This document shows positions 23,627 to 33,979 of a stretch of DNA of 64,000 nt, one piece after another. The DNA comes from Cryptomeria japonica (lineage: Eukaryota > Streptophyta > Pinopsida > Cupressales > Cupressaceae). A program made the translations under genes and the position numbers. Under the pieces are notes generated by a model, which was not told where the DNA came from, did not search any database, and saw nothing but the letters and a program-made list of their open reading frames with translations. The stretch covers positions 194,860,195-194,924,194 of the forward strand of contig NC_081415.1 in NCBI RefSeq assembly GCF_030272615.1, in the 5' to 3' direction. Positions within the stretch are counted from its first letter, which is position 1, and each line of letters opens with the position of its first letter.

Positions 23627-24265
23627 AACATTTTTTGAAAAAAATTTACCCCCCTCTCATTTGCATTTTTGAAATTGGAGTTCAACTTCAAATGGCCCTA
23701 ACTTGCTCATTTTGGCTCTTTTTTTGGTGCAATTTTTTTTTGCTAGATTTTCATTCTCTTCATAGTGGTGGAGGAATTTTATGATTGTGATGGATGGATT
23801 TTTCAGAATTTGTAGTTTTGGATGACTATACCTATCTAATCCTAGATTTTGCAACTTCATAGGCTTCGTTCGGGGTCATACGACCTCCTTTTCAGGTGCA
23901 ACTTTTTTTTAAAGTGCATAAATTTTTGTCTAATTTCATAATCTACCATTAGTTTGTAGTGATTTTGAGTAGAAATTATGCTTTCAGTATTTGGTCATTT
24001 TTGGCCTATTTGGTATTTGCATTTTGCTTAAATCTTAATTTAGATCTCTTGCGGTATTTGTTGGAGCCTCTTATAGCCTATTTGAGGCAGTTGTAAACTT
24101 GAAATCAAAATTCCACCTTGCCTTGTTTTGCAAGTGGCCCATTGTATTCGCACTAAGTATAAAGTGTCAAATCACCATTTGGGGGGGGTTCTTGATTAAG
24201 TGAATTTGGGGGGTGTATTGTATGATTGTGTCTCTTTCTATCTTGGTTTTTTTCATTTTGGTGCT
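23627..24265 (+). other. Leader of Y, continued
   Basis: AT-rich leader between the fold-back insertion and the gag start; no ORF recognised. Confidence 0.5.
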
Positions 24266-25924
24266 ATGGGTTCTTCTAAATTTCCACTTTTAACTCCTCA
24301 TAATTATACTTCATGGAAGATTAAGGCATGAAGTAAAATAATGGAAAAATGACTCATTCATTATATAAATGGAACTATAACAGCACCACCTGATCCTAAG
24401 GATAATCCTAATGCTCAAATTGAATGGCTCACTAAGAATGCTATGACACTTGGAACTCTTAGAAAGTATGTATCAGATGACCTCATTTTCCACATTGATA
24501 AGTGTACTACAATTAAAGAGGCTTGGGATATTTATGAGAAATTGTATGGTCGGGTTGATAAGATTAAGGGCTACAAGCTTGATAGTGAACTCACAACATT
24601 CGATCCCAAGGATTTTGATACAATCCAATATTATGTCACAAAAGTAAATGAGCTAAGAGTAAAGCTAAAGGATTGTGGAATTGACAAAAAAGATGCTCAA
24701 TTGGTTTATAACTTGTTGCAAAAGCTTCCACTAGAGTATGCAACCTTTGTATCTAGCTTTCACACCCATACGTTAGCTCAAGGTTCCTCATACAGTTCTC
24801 CCTCATTTGATGCATTCACGGAGATGTTGATACTTGAGCAATCTAAGTTGACTAAGATGGGGATTCTCAAATCTTCAAAGTCACAAGCTTTAGTAGCTAA
24901 TAAGGGGAATCAAAGAAATCAAGGAAAAGGCAAGAATCAAAAGAAACCGAAGTCAAAACCACAACAAGATGGAGCACAATCATCCTCTCCACAACAAGGT
25001 GATTCTACTTACTCACCTAAGAGGAAATCATATAAGGACAATATTTTTTGTGCATATTGCAAGAAGTCGGGACATGATGAACAAGTTTGTTACAAGAAGG
25101 ATATTGATGAGTTGAATCATCTTCTTGAGAAGAATAAAATCAACCTACCTTCTAGAATGTCTACTTTGAGTTTTTCTTTTGGGACAGATAAAGGAAATAG
25201 ACAAGCTCTTTGTGCTACTACAAGTCATGATTCAGGGAGATGGCTTCTAGATTTAGGGGCTTCTCATCATATGGCATCTTAGCATTCTATGTTCTCTTCA
25301 TTTGATCCTTGCCACATGTCGTAGATTTTGATGAGAAATAATACATACATGGATGTGATTGGGAAAGGATCTATTGTCATTGGGGATAACTCCATCAATG
25401 ATATGTTGTGTTTACCCCAGTTGACAAATAATCTTCTTTCCTTCTATTAAATCACACATGGGGAAACTAAGAAAACTGTGGAGTTCACACCTGATTCAGT
25501 TATCATTAGAGACTTGGAGACTAGATCTATCATTGCGACTAGGGTGGTTGATCATGCATCTCAGTTGTACTCATTTTCACATTTTGGTCCTATTTATGAG
25601 GTTGATTCTTCCTATCTTGATGATTCAGATTTTGAGGAGAACTTTGGGTACTTGAACTTGGGTGTTCTCACATGTGACCCCATTCTTGAGCCTTACATTT
25701 CATCTCCTCCTATTGATATCACATCACCTATTGCACCTGATGATGTAGCTAGTGTGATAATTTTGTCTTCTTGTGATTCAATGCAACAAGATATTCATTG
25801 TCTTCCAACTTCAGTTGATTGGGATGGCTACTTGACAGACATTGCAGGTTTGTTTGTGGAGTCCTACATTGCAGATTTGGGAGACATCATTGATGACATT
25901 CATCTTCTTTCATCTTCTCTTTGA
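24266..25924 (+). pseudogene. Gag-protease frame of Y
   Basis: One frame from ATG 24266 to 25924, broken by TGA at about 24329 and 24350, TAG at about 25280 and 25325, and TAA at about 25448. Copia gag motifs are SKFPLLTPHNYTSWK, EAWDIYEKLYG and a Gly/Lys/Gln-rich linker. The zinc knuckle is CAYCKKSGHDEQVC (about 25050-25091) and the protease site WLLDLGASHHM. The protease continues as YMDVIGKGSIVIGD and LPQLTNNLLS. Instead of integrase, an acidic Asp/Ser-rich tail follows and spills into another frame to 26036. The tail is unrecognised. Confidence 0.8.
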
Positions 25925-26667
25925 TGAAGATGATCCTTCTTCGATTCTTGTGAGGGAACACTCTGAGCCTCTTGTGCATTCTCTACATGATCCTTCTTTC
26001 GAGGTTGACATGATTGTGGATACTTTTGTACAGTAGTTTGAGGAGGTCTTTTTATGGTTAGAGGAGACATGAGTCTTTGAGACTTGTTCTACATTCATCT
26101 CTACTAGATCTTGGAGTACTTTTTTCAATAGTGTGGAGAAGTTCACCACCTTTGGAGGGGGTAACCTTTAGCATCGACATGGGGACACTTGAGCAGTTTT
26201 CAGAGATTCCATTCATATTGAGTTTTTTTCCCACGTCTTCCCTTCATGATTGGGGAGACTTCATGGATACACCTCTGGTTTTGTTTCTTCCTAAGGGGAG
26301 GAACTTTGTTTGACGTTCGTCGAGTGGTTTCTTCATTCATCTTCGAGCTTCTACCATTGGGGGTAGGCTACCTAGTCTCTCTTCTTCTCTCATAAGGGCA
26401 GGACTTTTTCCTCACATGGGGTTTTGTCCTTCACATGCTTCTATGAAAGTTTCTTTGTATATTTTTCATCTCTTTTTGGGGGAGGGTTTTTTTCCATTGG
26501 GTTTTTCTCTCTTTCCCTGCTTTATGAGAGATTTCATTGCCTTGGTTTGCATGCATTTGCATTTGTACATGGGTACCTAGCATGGCCTTGTAGCCAGGAC
26601 CCATCTTGTATTGCTTAGTTGCATTGTAGACTTAAGTGCATTCCCCTAAGTTGCACTTAAAGAGGGG
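25925..26667 (+). other. 3' interior of Y and polypurine tract
   Basis: Acidic tail (to about 26036) then non-coding DNA with CTAAGGGGAGGAACTTTG near 26291 and AAGGGCAGGAC near 26394. It ends with TTGCACTTAAAGAGGGG before the LTR. No pol domain. Confidence 0.6.
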
Positions 26668-27131
26668 TGTTGGTGTAATTAATTATTCATATTTGATATT
26701 ATTACACCTTACTTAATTTTACTTAGGTACATGCATATCATAGTAGTTTGGGTATGAGACACTTGTGCCACATTGAGATAGTGTGTGTAGGAGAATTTCC
26801 ACCTTTTGTGGTCTTATCTTGTTGTTACATTCCACATTTGGTGGGTGATCCACCTCATGTGGAATATTATATTGTTTCGCCTACCTACACTACCTATTTC
26901 CTACCTACCCTTGTTTCTTATTGAGCCACATGTCATGTTTTTGTGCTCACATATCCATATAGCCTTGCCTATATAAGTAGGTTCATATTCATTGTATGTA
27001 ACGATTGATTGATTGATTGATGATCTAGTTGATCAGTATTTTCATCTTGATAGAATACAATTTATTGCTATCAATTTTTTATCTCTATTTTGTACTTTTT
27101 AGTAAGCTCTTGATCTTGGCAAAATCTCACA
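26668..27131 (+). repeat. 3' LTR of Y
   Basis: 464 bp, TGTTGGTGTAATTAATTA to AATCTCACA, aligned end to end with 19141-19600 apart from small indels. TATA box near 26968, (GATT)n near 27004. X integrase sequence resumes directly after it. Confidence 0.87.
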
Positions 27132-29290
27132 CAAACTAGGGGATTGAGAAATTCTTATTAGGGAGATGCAGTTGCTATAGCAGTGTACATCCTTAATCGT
27201 TGCCCCACCAGTGCACTCGAAAATATGACTCCTTATGAAGCTTGGTATGGAAAAAGGCCTAATGTTAGTCATTTGAAATTTTTTGGTTGTTTGGCTTATG
27301 TGCATGTACCTGATCAGAATAGACGAAAGTTAGAGGCAAAGAGTGAGTAATGTATTTTTATTGGGTACAATGAGAAAATAAAGGCTTATAGATTCTATAA
27401 TCCCATCACTAATAAGATTATTGTCTAAAGAGATGTAATTTTTGATCAAGAGGGAGTTTATGGTCATCAAAAAGGCCATATCGAGAAGCCAAAATCTGTT
27501 TTGATTGATGATATAATTACTAATATTGATCATGAGAAGCTAGCTAATGTTTATGTTTCAAGTGGTATAACTCCACCTAGAAACCCTTCATCAAGCTCTT
27601 CAATACCAAGTTCAACTCCATCTTCTTCTCCAAATTCTGCAAGGAAGGTAAGAAGATTGACTGATATCTATCAAAGGAGTGCAAATCAAGCACATGAAGA
27701 AAACCCAATAGGTGAGATAGTTAATTTTGCTTTATTAGCCAAGGCTGATTTTGAACCATCATGTTTTGAAGATGCATGTACGAATGAGGTTTGGGTGCAA
27801 GCCAAGCAAGAAGAGATGAATTTCATTCACAAGAATGACACTTGGGAGTTGATAGAGCTTCCACATGAGAAGAAGAAGATTGGCACCAAATGGGTCTACA
27901 ATACCAAGTTTAATAGTGATGGGAGTGTTGAAAGATGTAAGACAAGATTAGTTGCTAAAGGCTTCACACAAAAGTATGACATTCATTATGAAGAGACATT
28001 TGCACCAGTAGCAAGACAACAGACCATTAGAATGCTGATTTCGTTAGCAGCTCAGAAGAACTGGAGCATGTACATCATATGGACGTGAAAAGTGCCTTCT
28101 TGAATGGGTACTTGGAAGAGGAAGTATATGTGGAGAAGCCACAAGGTTTTGAAGTGGAAGGAAAGAGAATCATGTCTACAGGTTGAAAAAGAATTTGTAT
28201 GGTCTCAAGCAAGCACCAAGAGTGTGGTATGCCAAGATTGATGGATACTTTGAGGAGAATGACTTCCAGAGAAATAAGAGTGATCCTACCCTTTACTACA
28301 AACAAGAAGGTAATAATATTCTAATCATAAGTTTGTATGTTGATGATCTATTGTATATGGGTAGTAGTTCTAAGATGAAAAATGAATTTAAAGTTTCTAT
28401 GATGAATGAATTTCAGATAAAGATCTTGGTCTCATGAAATATTTTCTAGGAACATGGAGGTTTATCAAAGTAAGGATGAGATTTTCATTTGTCAAACAAA
28501 GTATGCAAAGGATATGCTGAATAAATTTGATATGCTTGATTGAAACCATCCCCCACTCCAAGTTCTCATGGATTTGTGTTATGTAGAGATGACGGTGTTT
28601 ATTTAGTTGATGAGACAACTTACAGAAGTATTGTGGGGAGCTTGATGTTTCTAACCCATACAAGGCCTGATATTGCATACTCAATTTCACTTGTTTCAAG
28701 GTATATGACAAATCCGTCTGAAATAAATATGAAGACTTGACCAAGAGGATTTTGAGGTATGTGAAAGGCACTTTAAATTTGGGTATTCATTACTACTCTT
28801 TTGAAAAGTTCAATCTTGTTGGTTTTAGTGATTCAAATTGGGGAGGTAGTATGGATAACCGTAAGTCTACATCTAGGAATTGTTTCTCTTTTGGTTCTTG
28901 ATTAATTACTTTGAGATCAAAAAGTAAAAGAATTTTTGCCCTCTCATCTATAGAAAAAGAGTATGTTACAATTACCTTAGCAGGTACACAAGCCCTTTGG
29001 CTCATAAATTTTTTGGAAGAAATTCTAGAAAAACAAATTCAGCCTATAGTGATTTATTATGATAATGTGAGTGCCATCAAGCTAGCAAAGAATCCAGTTC
29101 ATCATAGTAGGACAAATCATTTTGAAATGAAACATCACTTCATTTGGGATTTGGTGCAAAAGAAAGAAGTTGAATTGAAACACATTAATACTCAAGACTA
29201 GCTAGCAGATATATTCACCAAGGTAGTTGCAAAAGCTCAATTTTTGGCACTACGAGATAATATCATGAGCCCTCTTAGCATCAAGGGGGA
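27132..29290 (+). pseudogene. Copia element X: integrase C-part, RT, RNase H
   Basis: Resumes X inside integrase (AIAVYILNRCPTSALENMTP, EAWYGKRPNVSHLKFFGCLA). The RVT_2 reverse transcriptase follows: NDTWELIELP, GTKWVYNTKF, RLVAKGFTQK, ETFAPVARQQTIR, then frame shifts near 28079 and 28165, NLYGLKQAPRVWY and SLYVDDLLYM, which carries the catalytic YVDD. RNase H: GSLMFLTHTRPDIAYSIS, VGFSDSNWGGS, SSIEKEYVTITL, ADIFTK. At least five stops or frame changes occur. About 600 bp of integrase core are missing between 19100 and 27132, apart from the Y insertion. Confidence 0.85.
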
Positions 29291-29293
29291 GTA

Positions 29294-29743
29294 TGAAGAT
29301 AAGTGATGCCGAGCTACAATTCCACTATTATGCCACTGCCAAAAACTACATACCGCCATATAGTTTTTTAGTTTTCTTTGCATGAGATTCACATAGTATT
29401 TTCTTAAGCTAAATTTAAGAGGATCAAATATATTTTTTAGATTAGTTAATATTTTTTAATTACTCATTCAAATAAAGCATGTTGTGCATGCAGATAGCTA
29501 TTTTTAGGATAATTGTTCGAATTGTGCATTCAGAAATGCATAATTAGTTAAATTTATTTATTTCTTTCAATAATGCATGTAGTAAACTAGTTTAGTTCTT
29601 TATTTAGAGACCTTGCTTTGCAAGCAAACAATAATCTATAAATATGTAAGCTTTGTATTCTTTTGATTAAGCTATTGTAATAAAAATTCTAAGTGTAATA
29701 AGTTCTGAAACATGGGTGCTCTGTTTTGAATTTATTTTCTACA
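29294..29743 (+). repeat. Probable 3' LTR of X
   Basis: Directly follows a purine tract (ATCAAGGGGGAG). It begins TGAAGATAAG and I end it at TTTTCTACA, with a TATA-like CTATAAATATG near 29636. There is no 5' copy to compare with, so the limits are tentative. Confidence 0.45.
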
Positions 29744-29768
29744 TTAATGTTGGTATTTGGATGTACAG

Positions 29769-29924
29769 ATGAATGCATCAATAACTACCTAGCTTCTCTT
29801 GAGTTTCTTCAAGATCAAAGGAGTTGTGTACTATGGAATTGCTGGAAATGGAAACTCTGAATATCATATTGGTGATGTTACTATTCCTTGGCAATGGGCT
29901 CATACTAGCCTAATAAATTGGCAG
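29769..29924 (+). CDS. Bark-storage-protein-like gene, exon 3 (with in-frame TAG)
   Basis: Begins after the acceptor ATGTACAG and encodes 52 codons: MNASITT, then TAG at 29790-29792, then LLLSFFKIKGVVYYGIAGN and IGDVTIPWQWAHT. It resumes exactly where exon 2 stops (GL.M followed by MNA), so the retroelement-filled interval 17456-29768 is one intron. It ends CAG|GTTCTA. Confidence 0.85.
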
Positions 29925-30111
29925 GTTCTATTAAATTCTCCATTTCTTAATAGATTTTCATAATTGGGATTTTATTACTGAAGAATTTTTGTTTGGTTTT
30001 GTTGATTTTAGATTTTTTTCCTAAAAAATGTATATCATGGTTTGTAAAGTGAATTTCTTTTTACCATTTGGTCTCCTTAGGCTGTTCTGAAACGCAAATT
30101 TTATTGAACAG

Positions 30112-30351
30112 AGATATAGACAAGGACCAGAGGATGAACTTGCATTGGAAGCCAATGGAGACTACACTCGCTATATTGGGTATATTCATTTTGCAAACTA
30201 CAGTACAGAAGAAGGCGTTGACAACCTTTTAAATAATGTTTGGTACAACCCAAACGAAATTTTCCTCGAGAGTGGCACCCCAGAAGCTAGACAACATGCA
30301 TTTTGGGTTAATGTGTTTGAAACCTATTATAACATTGCAGACCAGCTAGAG
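30112..30351 (+). CDS. Bark-storage-protein-like gene, exon 4
   Basis: 80 codons free of stops: RYRQGPEDELALEANGDYTR, then NNVWYNPNEIFLESGTPEAR and QHAFWVNVFETYYNIADQLE. The acceptor is TTGAACAG and the donor GAG|GTAATC. It matches the central family block and is intact. Confidence 0.88.
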
Positions 30352-30464
30352 GTAATCCATTCATATTATTTTTTTCCTTTTCTTCTCAAGGCAATAAATT
30401 ATACATATGGTATCTAATTAAATTTGTAATTTAATCTGTATTATAACTCTTGAACAATTAGCAG

Positions 30465-30644
30465 AATAAAACACTAGAGTCCTGCATCAACTCTACAACC
30501 TGCTTGTCAACCACAACGAAGATTGTCAAAGTGGAGAGACGATGCAGTGCCAGCGTTTATGTTGATAATGATGCTTATAGAAACTTTCTTCATGGAAAAT
30601 TCAATTGTACTCCCATTGATATGGAGAGTGCAGTACTAGCATTG
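30465..30644 (+). CDS. Bark-storage-protein-like gene, exon 5
   Basis: 60 codons without stops. They encode CINSTTCL, then VKVERRCSASVYVDNDAYRN and FNCTPIDMESAVLAL. The acceptor is TTAGCAG and the donor TTG|GTAATA. The donor leaves phase 0, whereas exon 6 needs one more base; a single G lost at the donor would explain this. Confidence 0.85.
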
Positions 30645-30752
30645 GTAATAATATATGTTATAATAGTTTGTAATGTATTTCTATAGCTACCTGATCAAAG
30701 TTTCTTATGGTGGTATTTTGTTTGTTTATTTTTTCCATTTTCGATTTGCAAG

Positions 30753-30979
30753 TTAGCCTGAGTATGGAGAAGCCATTCATAATAATCAGAGCCCTCTCTG
30801 ATTTGGCAGGTAAATCGAGTTCAGAAAATGAAGGTACTATTTTACACAACTTGGCAAGCAAAGGTGTTGTGATTGTTGTCACTGAATTTTTTAATCTGCT
30901 TTCATCCTTAGCTGATAAACCTACAAATGGTATAAGAGTATATGATATATGTTTCAATGCCGATTCACAATCTACTTAA
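30753..30979 (+). CDS. Bark-storage-protein-like gene, exon 6 (C-terminus)
   Basis: After TTTGCAAG the frame encodes SLSMEKPFIIIRALSDLAGK and a C-terminal helix region ending at TAA 30977-30979. RALSDLAG holds the catalytic Asp of the family. The 3' flank to about 31350 has no other gene and is probably UTR. Confidence 0.8.
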
Positions 30980-31352
30980 ATAAGAGGGTATAATGTGAGA
31001 TAGGTACAAGGACCATCTAGCTTTGGTATCTACAAAAGTTTAGATTACTAAATTATTGATGTAGATACTTTTCTAAGTATTGAATAATAATAATTATTAG
31101 AAGTATTAAAATTTTATCAAAATTTCAAAAGATGATATACTACCTAAAAGGATTGATAGTTTGAAATCGTTTATCTTTTTGTCAGAAGTTTGATAGCTTG
31201 AATGTTCAAGTTACACTTAATACGAAGACAACTAATATTTCAAAAGGGTTCATTTCTAATCTCAACAATTGCACAAGTGAAAAATTCTGAAACTGGAAGC
31301 AAGAGAAATACATTGTTTTGGAAGTCTTCTTGTGCTTATGTTGTAGCCTAAA

Positions 31353-32006
31353 TCATTGTCCCATTTCGTTTGCAAGATAAAAATATACACTTCTTTGTGT
31401 TAAAGATATAAGTTCCTTAAACATAAACTGAAAGAAAAACATGTCGATTGAGAAGGAAGTGTCGTGAAAAAATACCACCAACATGTGTTGAACCGTCCCA
31501 TTATCATACTTATGTACTGCAAGCAAAAACTTGTTTTTTTGCAAGGAACACTTCTCTGAGCACTTTAACAACAATAATATCCAAAAGAGGGAAAGATTGG
31601 AGAAGGTCAAGTGTATTGGACAAGAAAATCGATACCAATTGAGAGGGGAATATAATTCTCCGCAATTGAGGAAACAAAATATGCTAACCAATAATTCTCT
31701 TGATGCTTTTCCAAACTTGATAACTGTGAGTGAGAAAAACCAAACCAATATGCTCGTAGATGAGATATGTTCTGAGAATGGGTGCTCCCAATCTTGAATA
31801 GAGATATTAACCCTATAATTTATGGGCATGTATTCAAGATTCTCTTGACGACATGTGTGGCATACTGGAGGATTCTGCATATCGCCTAGCTCTATGAATT
31901 CCCTCCCCCACTCAATTGAACAGAGAATTGACTTACCAAAATAAATCTTTGAAGGCTGAAATTGGAATGAGCTACCAATGAATTGTAAGTAGATATAACA
32001 AATCAA
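31353..32006 (-). CDS. Unrecognised 217-codon minus-strand frame
   Basis: Unusually long for this AT-rich DNA. It is Phe/Leu/Ser-rich with several hydrophobic stretches (IHLTFSNLSLFWILLLL) and clustered Cys (PPVCHTCRQENL). No family is recognised. Both strands have open stretches here (plus frame 31531-31797), so this may be the shadow of a former plus-strand exon. I cannot choose between them. Confidence 0.25.
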   Translation of the reverse strand: MICYIYLQFIGSSFQFQPSKIYFGKSILCSIEWGREFIELGDMQNPPVCHTCRQENLEYMPINYRVNISIQDWEHPFSEHISSTSILVWFFSLTVIKFGKASRELLVSIFCFLNCGELYSPLNWYRFSCPIHLTFSNLSLFWILLLLKCSEKCSLQKNKFLLAVHKYDNGTVQHMLVVFFHDTSFSIDMFFFQFMFKELISLTQRSVYFYLANEMGQ

Positions 32007-32417
32007 ACCACCAAATATATATAGTATTATATATATTATATATTAACTTTTAGGAATTAGATATTCGATTCTTATGGGTATTTTTATACCTATTGTGACA
32101 GTCTGTGGGTCATTTTTTACTCATAGGCTGTGCGAAAGGATTGAAATCTGATATCGGATTTTAGTGGATATCCGATTTGGGGGCAACTTTTTTGTGAATT
32201 TTTCATCTAAGGTATGACTTTATTACACTTTTGTTGTTTTTAATCAATTTTTTCGCATTTAAATTAATTATTTTTTTAATATTTTTTGATAGAAACTAGG
32301 TTTATTCATTTGAAATACATTGTTCTTTCAAATTTGTTGATTAAATTTAAATTTTTGAATTCAATCAGGTTAAATGGGGGATAGCAATGATAATCCTGAA
32401 CAACCACAACCACCACA

Positions 32418-33920
32418 TGTTGGCATTACAGCAGAAAGAAAGATTGCTGGCATTTCAATAAGGATATTGAGAAGGTTGTTGGAGATTATTGATATAACTG
32501 AAGAAGGATGATTACTATATTAATAATATTTTTTTGTCATTGATGTCAAGAAATTGATTTTCTGATTCAGTATGATGTTGCCATATCTTGAGAAGTGTGT
32601 TTTGATGAAAATTAAGAGGTCGGTAAGTGACACAGAAAGAATATGATAATAAAGGGGAGAAAGAAGTTATTCAATGGGCAACTATTACCAAGTTAGACAA
32701 TGATGAGATCATGTTGTTTTGATTGTTTTGATATCCTAAATATGCTGTTGATTTTAAGTTTAATACTGTACTATGTCACTGAGCAAAGAACCTAGTCAGT
32801 AAACCCTAAGGTACCTAGTCAGTAAACCCTAAGGTTATCAATATCAGTTAAAGAAGGCAGAATGTCTACCAAGTGAAGTTCAGTGTTAACCGAGTAACAA
32901 CCAAGTTATAACAGATCACATTGGATGAATACAAGCATTATTTAATGAAGGACGATGATGAGCTGGAGTTGATTAAATGATTGCTATGCCATGCATGAAG
33001 TTTGTTAAGAATCTATGGCTTTGGAAAATAAAGAGGAAGATCTACAACACAGATTGAACTGCAATAACCTAGGACAAGTTCCAAGAAAGGAATGCAAGTC
33101 CCAAGGCAAGGTAAAACATTTTCAGATCGAAGGATATATTGAACCTGGTCAAGTTTGAAGATCTGATGGCTAAGATTGATCATGGGAAATGTGATCAAGG
33201 AGATTAAGTGGTTAGAATTGTTTATAAATAAGGAATTGTTGATGAACAATGGATGCGGGCAAATGTATGCACATTGATGCTACAGTAATATTTACCGAGC
33301 ACAAAAGCTTGAAGATCTGATTGAAGAACAGATTGAGAAGCCCAACAAGGGACAAGATAAGTCTTATGACAAGATTGTTTTGAGCAAATAGGATCTGCTT
33401 TAGCATTTCAGATGTGAAGTTGCAGATATATTTTATTACTGTTGTTTATTTTGTAAGTGACAGAAAATCTCTTAACCGAGTGGACTTAACAGTCTTATTT
33501 GTAAACCCTCTAGCAAGGTAACATTCTAAATGAGTGTTTGAAATCCTTTGACAAGGTCACTTCTAACAAAGTGCAAGATCCTAACAGATCTGAGGGAAAT
33601 CCCTTAACTGGTCACATCTAGAAATGTGTTTGTAATCTTTAACAGGATTTGCTTTTAACCGAGCATACTCTAGAAGAGTATATTTCTTAGTGGGTCCGAA
33701 ATCCCATAGTGGTTTTTCTCTGTTTGGGTTTCCACGTTAAATCTGGTGTTATATGTTTTGTGATGTTATATGTTCATGAGTTTAAATGTTTTATAGTTTT
33801 AACTATATTCTGTAGTATATGCTACCGAGGTTGAATGTGTTGAATATATTGAAGATTAAGTTTGTATGATTCACCCCCCCCCCCTCTCATCTTATTATCT
33901 ATTGACTTCAGAGCTTTACA
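32418..33920 (+). repeat. 5' LTR of Z
   Basis: 1,503 bp, TGTTGGCATTACAGCAG to GAGCTTTACA. It has a TATA-like TTTATAAATAAGG near 33223, a poly-C tract near 33870, and many ACCGAG hexamers or their C-to-T / G-to-A derivatives. The sequence after it (ATTGAGAGCTAAGG) is not a standard tRNA-Met primer site; either the site is decayed or another tRNA was used. Confidence 0.9.
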
Positions 33921-33979
33921 ATTGAGAGCTAAGGACTCCGGAAGGAAAGTTTAAAGGCACTTGAGGCAAAGACCCGAAG

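Larger units (their letters stand above)
19141..27131 (+). mobile_element. Non-autonomous copia element Y (gag-protease only)
   Basis: A 5' LTR at 19141-19600 and a 3' LTR at 26668-27131 flank an interior with a copia gag and protease but no integrase, RT or RNase H. The primer site TAGTATCAGAGCC follows the 5' LTR. The polypurine end TTGCACTTAAAGAGGGG precedes the 3' LTR. No target duplication is seen, and about 40 bp of the element's own 3' interior also precede the 5' LTR, so the left junction is a recombination product. A fold-back element (20493-23621) interrupts the leader. Confidence 0.8.
17456..29768 (+). other. Intron 2 of the bark-storage-protein-like gene (about 12.3 kb)
   Basis: Bounded by ATG|GTAATT and ATGTACAG|ATG. 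Only the first 200 or so bases (17456-17672) look like non-repeat intron. The rest is a 5'-truncated copia element (X), Y inside X, and a fold-back element inside Y. All but the fold-back element lie in the sense of the host gene. Confidence 0.8.
17112..30979 (+). pseudogene. Bark storage protein / nucleosidase-like gene, six exons, disrupted
   Basis: Six segments in order match the plant bark/vegetative storage protein family, which has the PNP_UDP_1 fold of MTA/SAH nucleosidases: exon 1 at or before 17112-17301, exon 2 17388-17455, exon 3 29769-29924, exon 4 30112-30351, exon 5 30465-30644, exon 6 30753-30979. Key motifs are NTFEMEPLL, MTGL, YYGIAGN, IGDVTIP, PEARQHAFWV, TPIDMES and RALSDLAG. 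The last two hold the family's ligand-binding Glu and catalytic Asp. Lesions: no ATG at the expected signal-peptide start (first in-frame ATG 17142), TAG at 29790-29792 where the family has Gln, and exons 5 and 6 one base out of phase. Intron 2 is about 12.3 kb and full of LTR elements. Probably a pseudogene. Confidence 0.85.
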
